Shown here: positions 63,801 through 64,000 of the stretch, in pieces
How positions within the stretch are numbered: the stretch's first letter is position 1
How the letters are laid out: every line of letters starts with the position of its first letter
Source: an uncultured Odoribacter sp.
GTDB taxonomy: Bacteria; Bacteroidota; Bacteroidia; Bacteroidales; Marinifilaceae
Direction: 5' to 3'
NCBI GenBank assembly: GCA_910588375.1
Contig: CAJUQA010000011.1
Location: 20,316-84,315, forward strand
Length of the DNA: 64,000 bases
Notes under the pieces: generated by a model
Told to the model about the DNA's origin: nothing
The model's database searches: none
Seen by the model: the letters and a program-made list of their open reading frames with translations, nothing else
Made by a program: the position numbers and the translations under genes

Positions 63801-64000
63801 AGGTTGCGTACCTAATTCAACCGTTACGGCAACAGTATCACTTATACAACCCGTGCCGCCATCAGCATATACATAATAAGTACCCGCATCTGTAACCGTT
63901 GTGGAAGACAAAATATCCTTCGTATCATCCAACCATTTCAACGTGGCACTATTGTCACTGCAAGTAGCACTTAAAGTAAGTTGATTGTCGCAACTCGTCA
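57279..64000 (-). CDS. Giant Ig-repeat surface protein, N-terminus beyond window (partial)
   Basis: The frame is open to the window edge, giving 2,239 visible residues. No ATG start fits; the first visible residues are inside a repeat. In order: at least nine tandem Ig-like repeats of about 74 residues, each with SC...C cysteines and a GTYYVYA strand; a multi-domain cassette present in about two and a half copies (58.26-61.89 kb); a fibronectin-III-like domain (IMGVKWDGYAVATQY); and two copies of the same C-terminal module as the next gene (PFDMSSKGLVNSQDFIKFVG), ending LFWSK. No T9SS sorting domain is visible. Its stop codon abuts the ATG of the next gene. Confidence 0.85.
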   Translation of the reverse strand, partial: TSCDNQLTLSATCSDNSATLKWLDDTKDILSSTTVTDAGTYYVYADGGTGCISDTVAVTVELGTQPIITVTSPLTSCDNQLTLSATCSDNSATLKWLNSSKGILSSTTITDAGTYYVYADGGTGCMSDTLPVAVELNTRPVITVPDTLTSCENSLALTATCSDNSATLKWLNSSKAVLPSMTVSTSGTYYVYADGGGCVSDTIAVEVQLGTRPLITVSDPQTTCGNSLTLTATSSDYSATLKWLDDTKNILSSTTVTSAGTYYVYAAGTQPGCTSDTMAVNVQLGTKPTLTLQPQYTSCGNDVMVSYTGLTDPSAIVTWLDKDRTTALGNANPFTITNVIVDGTYYVSVLGAGCGDTLPVVVRPQTDPELSVNVTGFSSCTQDVTLSLTSLSDLTATVHWLGTRKQLLGTGDPLRITEPVADNGIHYVVAVGSNCQSDTIPFNVSTNSVPVITVEPLLTSCDTSVTFQLSSLSDAGATVKWLAGDMSTVVATGNPVVAPIWANGTYYVYAEGASAGCNSDTLEFEVKVNTPPVITLNPDGYASCTDLVTLQLLSLSDWSARIEWLNAAGNLVAVGNPGIVNNASDGQYKVRVTGQGCANAVEQTFNVKTNQSNLALGIRPTWDNCSVNVTVSLTSLSDWGAVVKWFDGDGNLFATGNPAIVFNAQPGNYGVMAQEPMDGCKSDTAHFTIVACDSVTDIIAVAIPDTICTANTSQLSVTAPADYIPVSYAWSPAAGLDDTTSATPVFTSTAAGDYTFNVKTKDVNGVEKTASVSIHVGTDQAPVLEDLNPVYCLGDTLKAYLAAGSIVPDSYEWYVDGVLQTGITGAEFVMATTGVHHVKVVAVAGECKSDIDTVTTDIHKVTISLPTITQGPVSVGTIIQGTAQATGGTAPYVYEKVSPYNLTWFGTDNNRFQFPAADMAYHFAIYAVDDMGCVSDTIEHDITVTGYTPLDVDLTSVYGTVVCQDGSAILEATVSGGTAGYTYEWYLAGQPNPIRVVTNGGSTDQLIVAPTVASAYYVKVKDSGNPLGLGSDTVQLTISPTLTATPADAGPDMTIASGSQTVLLGGGTNIQAWLWTPANMLNSATEADKQYPLTKALTAQQEYQLYVTDDNNCVSLPDTTVVNVTPDGLHLSLDPIVDTLCLGNDVWMVVREAMNALSASATYTWMPSMAELEVRKDSAHFVPTAAGDYTFVVQVKDGDKVAALKADIHVQSSEAPKFDLVKSGTHDCQYDTLKVVYPSGATNFASSYEWKEDGSVISCTDSIFVVTLTGQHTYEVTGKLGACSASAQQITVDLQPTPSLNLAITDSCGIGKVVATGVGATQNYTWSTIPAGIATAEQTAFNSATYTISTAGAYTITVTASNGTVCDMTRTLSGEVFGRPSLLNWVVAPQSPNYLVNDTAYLSASVQATGGAPIVVGTDNEYIYHWFGTLPKDSVEQGIISNYNVLVETPANYTMKVFATDANGCPSDTLEKDLVVMGNSLLVSLTSPYGDQVCQGGAAMLVANAAGGQLNFEYSWYKDGILINSPRINGLSDTLWVAYADVDKYSVKVMDQSGMEGTDSITTLVQDPTHTAPIISAGPDMTIQAGNSTVLLGSITTMGTGGTTVADYDWHWSPASGLATLADTAYQYPQTKPLNVPASYQLYVTDADNCVSLPDTAEVIIDNIDGLCVKAEPETDTICLNNTETWTAEITCGSAQGATYAWMPTDLLVGRTDTASVVFKPVVAGDYAYAVLVTGANGKQAAARVNVKVNDAYAPLLTLSGRWDCQNDTIKVTNSGEPVIGYTWRLDGGSPLATTDSMLILSLTGQHTVMVYAEAANGCVSDTAEIDATIGEMPAVRILEPSFAQYRDSVFTLHVDQTAQLLNGSFTYQWTSTPSGKIDGSDTQLTMQSKPLTEDVEYVFKASSSQNAVCAATDTVRAYIIPDSIALDIDKDSITGNILLVWDHTQPGLEQADSVRIMGVKWDGYAVATQYTPRAMSLANLDKYMVDISNDTLEFFYANASRYIAELGQSYYSHSSDTVGYFKQGLIVASGNVNSKRFNFISYPFDMSSKGLVNSQDFIKFVGRNISGKCKVSSIGDFTFEDQDWTEKQTTYNWVAGNDYWIYGSYGSAFVLEPGKVYRVVMQNDASDYELLLYGKLPSRFVYDLKPLPMAGMTGYNYILFPLGMYGAQFLMDIGEQILDVNSVARYRFSVNQDWNSISTRIVVGGNASWIHTGGVPISGYPWLPLRIVVNSTNLFWSK
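58260..61890 (-). repeat. Multi-domain cassette repeated inside the partial giant protein
   Basis: A block starting with an (V/T)DT(I/L)C motif recurs at about 61.88, 60.58 and 58.96 kb (starts about 432 and 538 codons apart). Paired markers show it: AGPDMTIASGSQTVLLGG near 60.84 kb and AGPDMTIQAGNSTVLLGS near 59.26 kb (1,584 bases apart); QYPLTKALTAQQEYQLYVTD and QYPQTKPLNVPASYQLYVTD; LTSVYGTVVCQDGSAILEA and LTSPYGDQVCQGGAAMLVA. The third copy is partial and runs into the fibronectin-III-like domain. Confidence 0.75.
63100..64000 (-). repeat. Near-identical tandem Ig-like repeats of about 222 bases
   Basis: The marker CAACTCGTCA recurs at 63547, 63769 and 63991, exactly 222 bases apart, with a diverged copy 219 bases further left (63328). 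Units encode the pattern SCDNQLTLSATCSDNSATLK...GTYYVYADGG-GC. DNA identity between the last two visible units is high. The array continues past the window edge, and copies become more diverged leftward (towards 61.9 kb). Confidence 0.85.

Noticed and set aside
63100..64000. Regularly spaced repeats resembling a CRISPR-like array
   Set aside because: The period is 222 bases, in frame, without unique spacers of constant length; these are protein domain repeats.
45961..64000. The three giant genes as one gene split by sequencing errors
   Set aside because: Each visible N-terminus after a junction has its own signal peptide (ending FAQ and GKAQ), and the upstream frames end in complete conserved C-terminal modules.

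Overview
The window looks like a Bacteroidota chromosome, order Bacteroidales. Evidence: a SusC/SusD pair with an ECF sigma factor and FecR anti-sigma factor, fused SecDF, a BamA-Skp-Skp block behind uppS, GldA/F/G-type ABC genes, a PorP/SprF protein, a type IX secretion (T9SS) type B C-terminal domain, and promoters of the Bacteroides form TTTG-N19-21-TAnnTTTG. A gut genus near Odoribacter or Butyricimonas would fit, but that is a guess from gene content.

Left part (1-11.4 kb), mostly housekeeping: the 3' end of lysA; a leftward nfeD-floA pair; rightward folE-fabD; a PgpH-like 7TM-HD phosphodiesterase with a LacI-type regulator; a GldA/GldF/GldG-type ABC operon; and leftward DUF6913-dapA, whose tail overlaps gldG. 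A tRNA-Arg(ACG) with its own promoter and terminator follows at 11.6 kb. Behind it (11.7-13.4 kb) is a worn accessory pocket: a frameshifted small gene, an XRE-type regulator broken by one missing A in a homopolymer, and an intact ORF6N gene.

Middle part (13.4-42.8 kb): a leftward nutrient-uptake locus (ECF sigma, FecR, SusC with an STN signalling domain, SusD, secreted alpha/beta-hydrolase) lies directly behind ddl. Then come mdh, secDF and a monomeric [FeFe] hydrogenase (rightward), and leftward purA-antiporter, rel/spoT-fur and murI. An envelope operon follows (nadK, DUF6089, uppS, bamA, two ompH/skp genes) with a strong terminator.

Right part (42.9-64 kb): about 21 kb of one leftward operon encoding a very large cell-surface system. 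Three giant Ig/PKD-repeat proteins (at least 2,239, 2,193 and 1,578 residues) are joined by zero-gap or overlapping stop/start codons, followed by a PorP/SprF-like outer-membrane protein and a TPR/PD40 protein with SPOR-like modules. Only the smallest giant protein carries the recognisable T9SS type B sorting domain. The two larger ones end instead in a shared, tandemly duplicated C-terminal module that I do not recognise. This operon is the most likely place for undescribed biology. The first giant gene runs off the right edge and its N-terminus is not visible.
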